Below, in pieces: positions 37,316 through 47,397 of a stretch of DNA of 64,000 nt. Position numbers and translations under genes: made by a program. The DNA lies in the NCBI GenBank assembly GCA_020637165.1, contig JACJWN010000003.1:744001-808000 (forward strand), written 5' to 3'. The number at the start of each line of letters is the position of its first letter. Position 1 is the first letter of the stretch. Under the pieces are notes generated by a model. That model was not told where the DNA came from. It saw only the letters and a list, made by a program, of their open reading frames with translations, and did not search any database. The stretch comes from Mycolicibacterium sp. (GTDB taxonomy: Bacteria > Actinomycetota > Actinomycetes > Mycobacteriales > Mycobacteriaceae).

Positions 37316-39796
37316 TCAGCCGGCCTCGGCGGCGGGTGTGCGCGGCGGAGGGGCGGGCAGCGCCGCGTAGAGGTCTCGCTCGAGGGCCTCGCGCGCCGCA
37401 CCGGGACCGGGTGGGGAAATGGCGAACACGTCGATCACCGATGACCCACGGGTGGTGATCCGAGCCCAGGAGATGTCGACCCCGGCCCGCTCGAAGATGC
37501 CGGTGAGCACGGCCAACAGTCCGGCGCGGTCCGCGGCCCGGATCTCCACCAGCTGCTGTTCCCCGGTCTGGGCCGGTGGATGCCACAGCACCCGCGGCGG
37601 CGCCGGTGCGGCCGCGGGCACGGCGGTCTTGGGCTCACCGGGGGGTTCGGAGCCGTACCGGGCCGTCTCCCGGTCGCGCTTCTGCAACGCCTCGATGACG
37701 TCGAGTTCGCCCTCGAGAGCCAGGATGAACTGCTGGCGCAGCAGTTCGGCGGCCGGCGGGGACCCGAAGTGCGGGGACACCATGAAGGTGTTGACCGCCG
37801 AGGAGCCGTGCGGCAGCTCGGCGCTGTTGACCGATGCGGAGTGCACCCGCAGCGCGTTGAGCGACAGCACGCCGGCAGCTTTGGAAAGTAGGCCCCGGCG
37901 GTCGGGGGCGATCATCGTGACCGCATAGGAGTGCGGCGACTCCCCCGGCGCCATCAGGACGTGGATCGCCCCGTCGCGGGCCAGCGCAAGATGCTCGGCC
38001 GGCACGGGTTCGGGCTCGGGTTCGGGTTCACCGGCCATCACCGCCCGGCACCGGCGGACCAGATCGCCGATGAGGGTGGACTTCCAGTCGCCCCAGACGC
38101 CCGGACCGGTGGCCAGGGCGTCGGCCTCGGCGAGCGCGTGCAGCAGTTCCAGCAGCACCGGGTCGCCGTCGAGGGCGTCGACGACGGCGGCAATGGTCGC
38201 CGGGTCCTGAAGGTCGCGCCGGGTGGCCGCGGCGGGCAACAGCAGGTGGTGACGCACCATGGCCGACAGCAGCCTGATGTCGGAGGGCCACAGCCCGAGG
38301 CGCTCGCCCACCCGCGCGGCCAGTTCGGCGCCGATGACACTGTGGTCGCCACCGCGCCCCTTGCCGATGTCGTGCAGCAGGGCACCCAGGACCAGCAGGT
38401 CCGGCCGGGATACCCGGGTGGTGAATGCGCTTGCCCGCGAGACGGTTTCGACCAGGTGCCGGTCGACGGTCCAGGTGTGCACCTGATCGCGCGGCGGCAG
38501 GTCGCGAACCGCGCCCCATTCCGGGAAGAGCCGGCCCCACAGCCCGGTGCGGTCGAGCGCCTCGATGGTGGTGACCGTGGTGGGTCCGGCGGTCAGCAGA
38601 ACCAGCAGGTCGTCGAGAGCGTCGCGCGGCCAGGGTGTGCGCAGTTCGGGGGCCGTGTCGGCGAGCCGCCCCAGCGTCGAGGCGGCGATCGGTATGCCGG
38701 TGGCCGCCGAGGCGGCGGCCACCCGGATGATCAGACCGGGGTCACGCTGGGGCCGGGCGTCGCGGGCGAGGATCACCTCGCCGGCGAGTTCGACGACGCC
38801 CTCGTCCAAGGGACGGCGCACGGGGCGGCGAAGGGCGGCCAGGCCACGGCGCGGCAGGGCGTTGGCCGCGGTCCGCAGGCTCGCGTCGACGTAGTAGCTG
38901 ACCGTGCGGGCCGCGTCGGAGAGCATGCGGGCCAGGTCGAACCGGTCGCCGATGCGCAGTGCGGCACCGATCTCGTCGGCGTACTGGGCGAGCAACTGAT
39001 CGCGGCCGCGTTTGGACACCCGGTGCAGTTCGGTGCGCACGTTGAGCATCGCCAGGTGCGCCGCACCCAGCGACCCGGCCGGCGAGTCCGGGGCGAGCCG
39101 GGGATAGACGTCCGCGAGTTGGGCGATCGCCAGCGCGTTGAGCAACTGGACGTCGCGCAGCCCGCCCATTCCGGACTTCAGATCGGGCTCGGCGCGATGG
39201 GCGATCTGACCGCTGCGCTGCCAGCGCGACCGGGTCTGGTCGACGAGTTCGTCGAACCGCGAGGCGATCCCGGCCCGCCACTGCCGCCGGGCCCCGCCGA
39301 TGAGCTGGGTCGAGAAATCCGTGTCGCCGGCGATGTGACGGGCTTCCAGCATGGCCAGACCGGCTGAGATGTCGGAACCGGCGACCTGGAGCGCCTCGGA
39401 CACCGTCCGCACGCTGTGGTCGAGCCGGATGTTGGCGTCCCACAGCGGGTACCAGAGAAGCTCCGCGACCCGCGCGACCTCCTCGGGGGGCATGTTGTCG
39501 TGCAGGAGCATGAGGTCGAGATCGGAGTAGGGAACCATTTCGCGGCGCCCCAGACCGCCGGTGGCGACGATGGCGAAGCCGCTGCCCTCGGTGATGCCCA
39601 ACTCGGCCGCCTTGGCGGTCAGCCACAGTTCGTGCAGATCCAGCAGGGCCTCACGCAGGGCAGCGGCGTCGAGCCGGCGCTGGCTGCCGGCCAGGAGTTG
39701 CCGTCGCGCGACGGCAAGGTCGGTGGCCGGCTGCGGCGACTCCGCCGCCGGGGATCCCCCATCCCCGGCGGCGGAGCCATCTGTGCGCTTGGCCAT
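37316..39796 (-). CDS. glnD: [Protein-PII] nucleotidyltransferase GlnD
   Basis: 826 residues. N-terminal nucleotidyltransferase ([20 protein letters not shown]), central linker, an HD phosphohydrolase domain ([17 protein letters not shown]) and two C-terminal ACT domains ([20 protein letters not shown] and [17 protein letters not shown]) that sense glutamine. In actinobacteria it adenylylates GlnB/GlnK rather than uridylylating it. It is last in the amtB-glnB-glnD operon, 14 bp after glnB. Confidence 0.96.
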   Translation of the reverse strand: MAKRTDGSAAGDGGSPAAESPQPATDLAVARRQLLAGSQRRLDAAALREALLDLHELWLTAKAAELGITEGSGFAIVATGGLGRREMVPYSDLDLMLLHDNMPPEEVARVAELLWYPLWDANIRLDHSVRTVSEALQVAGSDISAGLAMLEARHIAGDTDFSTQLIGGARRQWRAGIASRFDELVDQTRSRWQRSGQIAHRAEPDLKSGMGGLRDVQLLNALAIAQLADVYPRLAPDSPAGSLGAAHLAMLNVRTELHRVSKRGRDQLLAQYADEIGAALRIGDRFDLARMLSDAARTVSYYVDASLRTAANALPRRGLAALRRPVRRPLDEGVVELAGEVILARDARPQRDPGLIIRVAAASAATGIPIAASTLGRLADTAPELRTPWPRDALDDLLVLLTAGPTTVTTIEALDRTGLWGRLFPEWGAVRDLPPRDQVHTWTVDRHLVETVSRASAFTTRVSRPDLLVLGALLHDIGKGRGGDHSVIGAELAARVGERLGLWPSDIRLLSAMVRHHLLLPAAATRRDLQDPATIAAVVDALDGDPVLLELLHALAEADALATGPGVWGDWKSTLIGDLVRRCRAVMAGEPEPEPEPVPAEHLALARDGAIHVLMAPGESPHSYAVTMIAPDRRGLLSKAAGVLSLNALRVHSASVNSAELPHGSSAVNTFMVSPHFGSPPAAELLRQQFILALEGELDVIEALQKRDRETARYGSEPPGEPKTAVPAAAPAPPRVLWHPPAQTGEQQLVEIRAADRAGLLAVLTGIFERAGVDISWARITTRGSSVIDVFAISPPGPGAAREALERDLYAALPAPPPRTPAAEAG

Positions 39797-39810
39797 CTCA
39801 ACCTCGCGCT

Positions 39811-40155
<345 letters not shown>

Positions 40156-41535
40156 TTAAACCTCCGCGCCTTGACGAGAGAAGACCGAGCCGGTTCCGGC
40201 GACCGCGAAGTCGTACGCGGTCTCCGCGTGTTCGGCCTCGTCGACACCGGACGCCTCGTCCTCACGGTCGAGCCGCAGTCCGATGGTGAACTTCACGACC
40301 AAGGCCAAGATAGCGGTGACGACTCCCGAGTACCCCAGAACCGCGAAGGCACCCACGGCCTGTCGCCACAACTGGTCGACCCCGCCGCCGTAGAACAGCC
40401 CGGACACCGCGGCGGGGGCCTCGGCGGTGGCGACCAGCCCCACCATGAGGGTGCCGATCATGCCTCCGACGAGGTGCACGCCGACCACGTCGAGCGAGTC
40501 GTCGTAACCGAATTTGTATTTCAGGCCTACCGCGAGGGCACACAGGATGCCGGCCGTGGCTCCGATGGCCAGCGCGCCGAGCACGTTCACCGACGAACAG
40601 GCCGGCGTGATCGCGACGAGGCCGGCGACGATGCCCGAGGCCGCGCCCAGCGAGGTGGCGTGGCCGTCGCGGATCCGCTCGGTGAGAAGCCAGCCGAGCA
40701 TCGCCGCGGCGGTGGCCACCGTCGTCATGACGAAGGTCGTTCCGGCGATACCGCCGGCGCCGATCGCCGATCCCGCATTGAAGCCGTACCAACCGAACCA
40801 CAGCAGCCCGGCGCCCAGCATCACGAAGGGCAGGTTGTGCGGGCGCATCGGAGACTGCGGCCAACCCAGCCGCTTGCCGAGGATGACCGCCAGAACCAGG
40901 CCGGCGATACCGGCGTTGATGTGCACCGCAGTGCCGCCGGCGAAGTCGATCGCCATGAGCTTGTTGGCTATCCAGCCGCCCTTCTCGGCGGTGGTTCCGT
41001 CGAAGGCGAACACCCAATGCGCCACCGGGAAGTAGACGAAAGTGGCCCACAGGCCGGCGAACAGCAACCAACCGCCGAACTTGAGGCGGTCGGCGACAGC
41101 GCCGGAGATCAGGGCGACGGTGATGATGGCGAACATCAACTGGAACGCCACGAACACCGTCTGCGGGATGGTGCCGACCAGCGGGATGACCACCGCTTCG
41201 ACCGCCTCGATACCCACCTCGGGATCGGCGATCACCGCTTCTACGGCGTTGCCGCCGACCAGGCCCTTGAGGCCGAAGTACTGGGTGGGATCACCGAACA
41301 GGTCGAACTTGTCGTTGCCGAAGGCGATCGAATATCCGTAGAGCACCCATAGAACCGTGACGACGCCCATCGCGCTGATGCTCATCATGATCATGTTGAG
41401 CACGCCGCGGGCGCGCACCATGCCGCCGTAGAAGAATGCCAGTCCGGGTGTCATCAACAACACGAGCGCGGCGCTCGCAAGCATCCATGCCGTGTCACCG
41501 GTGTCGGGCACTCCCATTACTGGGAATTGGTCCAC
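40156..41535 (-). CDS. amtB: Ammonium transporter AmtB
   Basis: 459 residues from a GTG at 41535, with AGGAGG 8-9 nt upstream. Eleven membrane helices. Family signature [20 protein letters not shown] contains the first pore His (His in VHIN); the second is in [13 protein letters not shown]. The motif [16 protein letters not shown] is typical of mycobacteria. First gene of amtB-glnB-glnD behind two GlnR-like boxes. Confidence 0.97.
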   Translation of the reverse strand: MDQFPVMGVPDTGDTAWMLASAALVLLMTPGLAFFYGGMVRARGVLNMIMMSISAMGVVTVLWVLYGYSIAFGNDKFDLFGDPTQYFGLKGLVGGNAVEAVIADPEVGIEAVEAVVIPLVGTIPQTVFVAFQLMFAIITVALISGAVADRLKFGGWLLFAGLWATFVYFPVAHWVFAFDGTTAEKGGWIANKLMAIDFAGGTAVHINAGIAGLVLAVILGKRLGWPQSPMRPHNLPFVMLGAGLLWFGWYGFNAGSAIGAGGIAGTTFVMTTVATAAAMLGWLLTERIRDGHATSLGAASGIVAGLVAITPACSSVNVLGALAIGATAGILCALAVGLKYKFGYDDSLDVVGVHLVGGMIGTLMVGLVATAEAPAAVSGLFYGGGVDQLWRQAVGAFAVLGYSGVVTAILALVVKFTIGLRLDREDEASGVDEAEHAETAYDFAVAGTGSVFSRQGAEV

Positions 41536-41619
41536 GCGCTGTTTCCTCCTTCACGCCGCGGCCGTGCGCCGCGCTGAGAAGACATTGCGCAGCGGTTGTT
41601 TCAGCGGCCGATCCCTGGT

Positions 41620-41667
41620 GTTTCACCGGCGTGAACGGATGGCGGGCTTACGTTTCGGTGTTGTTAC
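41620..41667 (-). promoter_or_regulatory. Two GlnR-like boxes upstream of amtB
   Basis: Read on the minus strand: GTAAC-AACACC-GAAAC (41667-41652), a full match to the GTnAC-N6-GAAAC GlnR box I recall, and TTCAC-GCCGGT-GAAAC (41635-41620), matching 9 of 10 defined bases except the first G. Their repeats are offset by 32 bp, about three helical turns, so two dimers would sit on one face. They lie 85-132 bp upstream of the GTG. Confidence 0.8.
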
Positions 41668-41676
41668 GTCCAGCGA

Positions 41677-43074
41677 TTAGCCGAGCAGGGCGTCGACGAA
41701 GGCACCCGGTTCGAAGGGCGCGAGGTCATCCGGGCCCTCGCCCAGACCGACCAGCTTCACCGGCACCCCGAGTTCCTGCTGGACGCGGAAAACGATGCCG
41801 CCCTTGGCAGTGCCGTCGAGCTTGGTCAGCACCACTCCGGTGATGTCGACGACATCGGCGAACACCCGCGCCTGGACGAGTCCGTTCTGGCCGATGGTGG
41901 CGTCGAGCACCAGCAGCACCTCGTCGACGGCAGCACGTTTCTCCACGACCCGTTTGACCTTGCCCAGTTCGTCCATCAGGCCGGTCTTGGTGTGCAACCG
42001 GCCGGCCGTATCGATGACGACGACGTCCGCCCCGGCAGAGATACCGTTGTCCACGGCGTCGAAGGCCACCGACGCCGGGTCGGCGCCCTCGGGACCGCGC
42101 ACCACTTCAGCGCCCACTCGGGAAGCCCAGCTCTGCAACTGGTCGGCGGCCGCGGCCCGGAAGGTGTCGGCCGCGCCCAGTACCACCCGACGGCCGTCGG
42201 CCACCAGCACCCGGGCCAACTTGCCCACCGTGGTGGTCTTGCCGGTGCCGTTGACCCCGACCACCAGCAAGACCGAGGGTTTGTCGGCGTGCGGCAGCGC
42301 CCTGATGGAGCGGTCCAGGCCGGGATTGAGTTCGCTGACGAGGACCTCGCGCAACACCGCCCGGGCCTGGGCCTCGTTGCGCACGCTGCCGCTGGCCATC
42401 GCGGAGCGGAGGTGCTCGGCGACCGACGCGGTCGCCGTCGGCCCGAGGTCGGCCACCAGCAGGGTGTCCTCGACCTCCTCCCAGGACTCCTCGTCGAGGT
42501 CCCCGCCGCCCAGCAGGCCCAGCATGCTGCGGCCGAAGGCGTTCTGGGACTTGGACAGCCGCCCACGGAGGCGTTCGAGCCGGCCCGTCGTCGGCGCGAT
42601 GGCCTCGACGTCGGGAGCCGTGGGCGCGGCGGGCTCCGGGGCCGGCGGCGTCGGCTCCGGTTCGGGAAGCTCGGCCGGGATCTCCTCGGCGACCGGCGGG
42701 CTGGGCGGAATGACCCCGGTGTCGCGGCCGGAGGTTTCGTCGAGCACCGGCGGCTCGGGGAGGCGGACCTCCGAGATCGGCCGTTTCAGCGAATCCCGCG
42801 GGACCGCGGCATCGTCACCGACCCCTGGCAGGCCGGTGGTGTCCAGGCCGCCCGGGCGCTCCAGGGTCGCCGGTCCTGACGATTGCGTGAAGGATATCCC
42901 CGATGTGGCGGTGTACCCGCCAGAGCGGTCCGGCGGTGTGGCAGCCTCAAGGGCGGTGTCGGGGGTGGCACGCAGACTGACCTGGCGCCGGCGATACAGC
43001 ACCGACCCGACGACGAGCGCAACGAGGACGAGGACGGCGATGACCGCGATGGCGATCCAGAGACCCTGGGACAC
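41677..43074 (-). CDS. ftsY: SRP receptor FtsY
   Basis: 465 residues from a GTG at 43074 ([20 protein letters not shown]). A real N-terminal TM helix, then a Pro/Glu-rich acidic linker (about 60-170), then the NG domain: [48 protein letters not shown] and [11 protein letters not shown]. The frame continues to 43719 on the antisense of idi2, which was rejected. The divergent idi2 start is 27 bp away. Confidence 0.95.
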   Translation of the reverse strand: MSQGLWIAIAVIAVLVLVALVVGSVLYRRRQVSLRATPDTALEAATPPDRSGGYTATSGISFTQSSGPATLERPGGLDTTGLPGVGDDAAVPRDSLKRPISEVRLPEPPVLDETSGRDTGVIPPSPPVAEEIPAELPEPEPTPPAPEPAAPTAPDVEAIAPTTGRLERLRGRLSKSQNAFGRSMLGLLGGGDLDEESWEEVEDTLLVADLGPTATASVAEHLRSAMASGSVRNEAQARAVLREVLVSELNPGLDRSIRALPHADKPSVLLVVGVNGTGKTTTVGKLARVLVADGRRVVLGAADTFRAAAADQLQSWASRVGAEVVRGPEGADPASVAFDAVDNGISAGADVVVIDTAGRLHTKTGLMDELGKVKRVVEKRAAVDEVLLVLDATIGQNGLVQARVFADVVDITGVVLTKLDGTAKGGIVFRVQQELGVPVKLVGLGEGPDDLAPFEPGAFVDALLG

Positions 43075-43101
43075 CGTGTCATTGTTCCAGGGTCCCCCGC
43101 G

Positions 43102-44118
43102 ATGAATCTGGGCACCCGCAAGCTGCGGCATATCGACGCCTGCCTGACCGGTCCGGTGGATTACGTCGGGGTCAGCACCGGCTTCGAGTGGTTCGAGTTG
43201 CCCTACAACGCGCTGACCGAGACCAGCCTGACCGCCGTGGACGTCAGCGCCCGCTTTCTGGACATGCCGCTGCGCGCTCCGGTCCTGATCGGTGCGATGA
43301 CCGGCGGGGCCGAACTGGCCCGCACCATCAACCGCAATCTGGCCGCCGCGGCGCAGCAACTCGGGATCGGCATGATGCTGGGCTCGCAGCGCATCATGCT
43401 CGGCGAGGACCCCGACGCGCGGCGGGCCGCGCTGAGTTTCGAGGTTCGCGATCTGGCCCCCGACGTGCTGCTGATCGGCAACATCGGCCTGGCACAGGTA
43501 TCCGACACGCTCGCACCCCGGCTCACCGCCGCCCTGGAGAGGGTCGGCGCGAATGCCGTCGCGGTGCACGTCAATCCGCTCCAGGAGGCGATGCAGGCCG
43601 ACGGTGACACCGACTTCGCCGGTTCGCTGGAGCGGCTGGGTCGGCTGGCCGACGAACTGGACTACCCGGTGCTGGTCAAGGAGGTAGGGCACGGGCTCGG
43701 CGGAGCTGCCGCGCGGCAACTACGCGGCCTGCCGATCGCCGCGGTCGACGTGGCAGGGGCCGGCGGCACGTCGTGGGCCCGGGTCGAACAGGTGGTCCGC
43801 TACGGCGAGGTGCGCAACCCTGCGCTGGCCGACTGGGGCATCCCGACCGCCCAGGCGCTGATCGAGGTGCGGCGCGAACTCCCCTGGCTACCGCTGGTGG
43901 CCTCCGGCGGGGTGCGCTCCGGTATGGACGCCGCCAAGGCCCTGGCGCTGGGGGCCGACGTGGTGGCGATGGCCAGACCGCTGCTGGCACCGGCCATCGA
44001 GTCCACCGACGCGGTGGTGGAGGTCCTCGGTGGTTTCATCGAGGAACTGCGGGTCTGCCTGCACTGCTGCGGCGCGGCCGACCTGGCGGCGCTGCGCAGG
44101 ATCGGGGTCAACGGCTGA
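43102..44118 (+). CDS. fni: Type 2 isopentenyl-diphosphate delta-isomerase
   Basis: 338 residues from the ATG at 43102. An FMN/NADPH enzyme that interconverts IPP and DMAPP. Family blocks: [80 protein letters not shown] and [21 protein letters not shown]. tuberculosis has the unrelated type 1 Idi elsewhere, so this is an accessory gene, inserted with the HNH/TnpB region between ftsY and smc. It would complement Dxr and IspG. Confidence 0.95.
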   Translation: MNLGTRKLRHIDACLTGPVDYVGVSTGFEWFELPYNALTETSLTAVDVSARFLDMPLRAPVLIGAMTGGAELARTINRNLAAAAQQLGIGMMLGSQRIMLGEDPDARRAALSFEVRDLAPDVLLIGNIGLAQVSDTLAPRLTAALERVGANAVAVHVNPLQEAMQADGDTDFAGSLERLGRLADELDYPVLVKEVGHGLGGAAARQLRGLPIAAVDVAGAGGTSWARVEQVVRYGEVRNPALADWGIPTAQALIEVRRELPWLPLVASGGVRSGMDAAKALALGADVVAMARPLLAPAIESTDAVVEVLGGFIEELRVCLHCCGAADLAALRRIGVNG

Positions 44119-44125
44119 TCCCGAA

Positions 44126-45246
44126 TCAGAAGGGCGGGGGTTTGTTGCGCTCAGCGACATGGGCATCGTTGAGCGCCCGTTCCCGGCGGATGCGACAGGC
44201 GGTTTCGGCCAACCGTGTTCGCCGCCGCCGCGGCATCTGCAGTTCCCGGTCCGGGGACGGCTCAACGGACCGGGTGGACATCAACGGAGCGGTCGTGGTG
44301 TCCCAGTCGGGAAAGAGCAGCCGACTGCCCGGAACCGTGACGTAGACACGCCCCGTCGGCGAAGTCCAGCGAATTGTTCCATCGGGGAACTGTTCGTCTT
44401 CCCAGCCTCGTTCGCCGGTCCAGAAGGTCTTCAGCAAATGATGCTTGCGGCAAGTGAGGCGCAGGTTCGAAGCGTGGGTCGGACCCAGCGGCCACGGTAC
44501 GGCGTGATCCACATCGCAGACTTCAGCGGGTTGATCGCAGTTGGGAAACCGGCAGGTCATATCCCGCATCCGCACGAACTCGTCGAGAGCGGTGGACGGC
44601 CGGTACCGGGGCTCGGGTTCGTCGGCCGGACGGCGCAGATGCCGGATCCTGGCGCCGGCGCGGATCAGCTCGGCCAGCATGGGAGCGGGAACGATCCCGC
44701 CCCCGAGGATGACGGCGGCTGAAGGCGGGCTGACCGGTCCGGGTTCGGGTTCTCCGGCGAGATAGTCCAGCAGGCTGGTGCCGCGGACGTAAGGCCGCGA
44801 CTGCGAGTCGCCGGAGATGTGCGGGTCCGGTGTGCTGGCGGGCCCGGCGGCCTCGGCGAGCACATTGATCACCACTGCGGAGGCCGAACCCGGCCTATCG
44901 GCCGCGACGCAGACCGGCGAACCGCATTGGCAGGCAAGTTCCGCCAAGCCGGCGGCCAGCGCGCCGAGGGCGTCGGCACGGCGCTGGTCGATGGTGCGCG
45001 GGTCGGCGTCGCAAACACCGCGCGCCATCTGCTTCAGCCGGCGGTCGAGAATCGCGGCATCGGTGGAGAACAGCCTTCCCCACAAGGGACTGGTGCCGGA
45101 TTCCTCGTCGCGACCGCCGATCTGAACGTCACGACTGCGGGCCGCGGCCCGGGTGCGCCGCAATCCCCCCGGATCGATCTTGTCGACCCAGGCGTCAATG
45201 GCCTGTGCCAGCTTGTAGTCCGAGAGCGGACCGTTGCGTCTGAGTG
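44126..45246 (-). pseudogene. 13E12-family HNH endonuclease, C-terminal fragment (disrupted)
   Basis: The frame encodes the conserved 13E12 second half: [53 protein letters not shown], and the HNH nuclease [20 protein letters not shown] followed by [12 protein letters not shown]. No start codon or ribosome site precedes the first conserved residue, and the conserved part begins just after the TnpB element. The frame remains open upstream only as antisense-like overlap with tnpB. The N-terminal half is at 46949-47362. About 40-50 codons between the halves appear lost by comparison with the family as I remember it. Confidence 0.85.
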
Positions 45247-47076
45247 ATCTTTGGTGATCATTAGGCGCTCCTCTTGCGAGGTTCCGCTGCGACGGGGTTG
45301 GGCGTCGCTTTGGTTCTGCCCTCATTGCTCGCGGCCGCCGTGTGACGGGCGGTCTTACGCGAACTCCCCAGGCGGTCGGTCGTGCCGACTGTCTGAGCCG
45401 CCGTCTCCAGGGCCGTCCCTGGAACTGCTGACGGGCGGGGGCGACGCCCTGACTGGGCGTCGACTGGCAGCTCCGGCCAGTCGCGGAGGTTGCGGGCCGC
45501 GTTGATGTCGCGGTCCACGTCTTCACCGGTGATCGGGCAGCGAAGGACTTTGTCCATCGTGATCTTTCCCGAATCCTGCGTGCTTTCCAGCCGGCACGGC
45601 GAACCGTCGGACTGCAAGCAGCCGTGATGGATCTGGCTGGAGGCAAACCAGCGATCCGCCACCGTGAGGGTCACGCCGTGACGGGCGGTTTTGTAGGCCA
45701 ACTGCGGTCTGACCAGTCCCATCGCGGCATCAGAGACAGCGCGGCGGAAAGCCCGCCGCCCCATGCTCCGTTTCATGGCGGCCACGTCGAGATCCTCGAT
45801 CACCACGTGGCCGTACTCACTGGCCAGCTCGGTGGTGAGCTGGTGAGTGGCTTCCCGCCGCAGGTGCACGCACCGGCGGTCCAGCCGGGTCAGCTTGGCT
45901 TTCGCTGACATCCAGCCGCGGGAGCCGGGAATCCGGCGGGAAAGTTGTCGACCGGTCCGGCGGCGCTCACGCAGAGACGCCCGCAGCGGGGCCGGGTTCA
46001 CATACTCGACGATGGTCTGCTCGCCGGTACTCTCATCGACGGTGGCCACAGTCGCCAGGGTGCGAAGGCCGAGGTCCACACCCGCCCGAACCGCCGGACC
46101 CTTCGGCGTCGCAGCGACATTCGGGGTGCGCACCGAGTAGTTGACCGAGACGAACAGCCGGCCCCACTGTTCAGAGAGGGTCATGTTCAAGATCCGGGCC
46201 CGACCGCAGGCCAGGGGGCGCTGAACGCGGCGGGTGTTCTCCATGGCCCGCAACGCTCCGATGACCGGCACCACGATGGTGCGGCGGTCATCCTCCAAGC
46301 GCATCGTCCCGGTGGTGAACCGCACCCTCGGGCGGTCTTTCCGCAGCGACTTCAAGCGCGGGAACCCCACCCGTCGTCCCTTGCGGGTCCCGGCCTTGCT
46401 GGACTTCCAATTGTTCAGCGCCTCCACCGCATCAGCGATCCCGGTGGAGTAACACTCCTTGCTGTTGTGCGACCACCAGGGGGCCACCTGGTCTTTGACC
46501 CGGTTCCACTGCTTGCGCAACGCCCCGAGTTCCCAGGCCACCGACGGGTGGTCGGGGTTGAGGTTGCGGGCGTCCATGTCGGCTTTCACCTGGCCCAGCG
46601 CCCAATTGAACGCTTTGCGCCGCGCACCGAAATGCGCGCGGATCACCGACCGGCGCGCAGGGTCGGCCGGCCACTGCAACTCGAACTTCGCCGCGGTGAT
46701 CGACCATCCGGTAGGCAGCCGCACCCCCAACTCGCCGGCCTCGGCATAGCCGGCGGCGTCCCCGGAATACAGCGCGAACAGTGTCGACACCGCCTCCACC
46801 GCAACCCGGTGGGGCTCGAAATCGGCCCCAACATCGACCCACCGCGACATCGGCACCGCACCCCCGGGCCGCGGGCGGCCCGGGAGCCGAACACCACCAG
46901 TTGCCTGGGCCACTCGGGCCGCCTGGGCACAGGTCCGCATCTCGACGATCACAGCGACTCCGCCGCCGCCATCATCCGGGCGGCCCGATTGGCTGCGGCC
47001 CGCTTGCCGTAGAGCCGGGCGCAGAACGAGGTGAGGATCTCGGTCATATCCCGGACCAAATCGTCATCGACACGGA
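45240..47076 (-). mobile_element. 5'-truncated IS607-family element (tnpA remnant + tnpB) inside a 13E12 gene
   Basis: The right boundary is the point where 13E12 coding similarity resumes just after tnpB (about 45240). The left boundary is where the 13E12 N-terminus changes to IS607 TnpA sequence (about 47076). TnpA lacks its HTH and serine-recombinase catalytic core and keeps only the last ~40 residues; tnpB is full length. A TGATC-TTTGGT-GATCA hairpin (45245-45260) abuts the tnpB stop. Exact ends are uncertain, and the element cannot move by itself. Confidence 0.75.
45261..46952 (-). CDS. tnpB: IS607-type TnpB RNA-guided endonuclease homologue
   Basis: 563 residues from a GTG at 46952 that overlaps the upstream TnpA stop by 4 nt (GTGA). 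RuvC residues are present: D293 in [16 protein letters not shown]386 in [16 protein letters not shown], and D480/D482 in [16 protein letters not shown]. The TnpB zinc ribbon is atypical: Cys445, Cys453 and Cys472 are seen ([22 protein letters not shown]), without two CxxC pairs. An N-terminal extension (about 1-80) and a basic C-terminal tail (about 495-563) are beyond the core. TnpB proteins cut DNA guided by an RNA from the element's right end. No stop or frameshift is seen. Confidence 0.88.
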   Translation of the reverse strand: MIVEMRTCAQAARVAQATGGVRLPGRPRPGGAVPMSRWVDVGADFEPHRVAVEAVSTLFALYSGDAAGYAEAGELGVRLPTGWSITAAKFELQWPADPARRSVIRAHFGARRKAFNWALGQVKADMDARNLNPDHPSVAWELGALRKQWNRVKDQVAPWWSHNSKECYSTGIADAVEALNNWKSSKAGTRKGRRVGFPRLKSLRKDRPRVRFTTGTMRLEDDRRTIVVPVIGALRAMENTRRVQRPLACGRARILNMTLSEQWGRLFVSVNYSVRTPNVAATPKGPAVRAGVDLGLRTLATVATVDESTGEQTIVEYVNPAPLRASLRERRRTGRQLSRRIPGSRGWMSAKAKLTRLDRRCVHLRREATHQLTTELASEYGHVVIEDLDVAAMKRSMGRRAFRRAVSDAAMGLVRPQLAYKTARHGVTLTVADRWFASSQIHHGCLQSDGSPCRLESTQDSGKITMDKVLRCPITGEDVDRDINAARNLRDWPELPVDAQSGRRPRPSAVPGTALETAAQTVGTTDRLGSSRKTARHTAAASNEGRTKATPNPVAAEPRKRSA

Positions 47077-47362
47077 ACATCTCGGCCACCCTGGGCAGGC
47101 GCAGTGCCAGGGTGAGCCCCAGCCGCATCTCACCGGACGCACGGCCGTGGCTGATGCTCAGCGCCGCCGACACCTCGGCGGCAGCGGCGTCCCATGAGTC
47201 GCAGGCCCAGTCGGCCCGGTCGTCGTCACCGCATCGACGGCGCGCCAACTCCGCGACGGCCGCGATCCGGCGCGCCGAGGCCGACGCCTCGGCGGCGGCC
47301 CATTGCTCGATGGCGGCCACAACGGCACTGTCGTCGGCTGACCGAAGCTTCATGTCGAACAC
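46949..47362 (-). CDS. Fusion of 13E12/DUF222 N-terminus with IS607 TnpA C-terminus
   Basis: 137 residues from a GTG at 47362. Residues 1-96 are a 13E12 N-terminus ([54 protein letters not shown]). Residues 97-137 ([38 protein letters not shown]) are the C-terminal helix region of IS607 serine recombinases; they closely match IS1535 TnpA (Rv0921) as I remember it. The recombinase catalytic domain is absent, so the product should not recombine DNA. The stop overlaps the tnpB start (GTGA), so it likely serves to translate tnpB. Confidence 0.82.
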   Translation of the reverse strand: MFDMKLRSADDSAVVAAIEQWAAAEASASARRIAAVAELARRRCGDDDRADWACDSWDAAAAEVSAALSISHGRASGEMRLGLTLALRLPRVAEMFRVDDDLVRDMTEILTSFCARLYGKRAAANRAARMMAAAESL

Positions 47363-47375
47363 ATGTTCGATACTA
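47355..47375 (-). promoter_or_regulatory. LexA (SOS) box and leaderless promoter of the 13E12-tnpB unit
   Basis: TCGAAC-ACAT-GTTCGA at 47355-47370 is a perfect match to the mycobacterial SOS box TCGAAC-N4-GTTCGA. Minus-strand TAGTAT (47375-47370) is a -10 hexamer 7 bp before the GTG at 47362, fitting a leaderless transcript. LexA bound here would cover the -10 and start site. 13E12 genes are known LexA targets in M. tuberculosis. Confidence 0.9.
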
Positions 47376-47397
47376 GGCGGTCCCGCCGACAAAAGTT

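Noticed and set aside
41595..41612. Third GlnR box at GTTTC-AGCGGC
   Set aside because: The second half-site (CGATC) does not match GTnAC.
41677..43719. 680-residue version of FtsY
   Set aside because: The extra residues are antisense to idi2; a GTG at 43074 starts the membrane helix seen in mycobacterial FtsY.
45034..45261. Small ORF starting ATGATCACCAAAGATCAC after tnpB
   Set aside because: It is out of frame with the 13E12 fragment, and its residues show no conserved motif.
45247..45646. N-terminal extension of the HNH frame inside tnpB
   Set aside because: The frame is open only by overlap with tnpB; no 13E12 similarity and no start signal are present.
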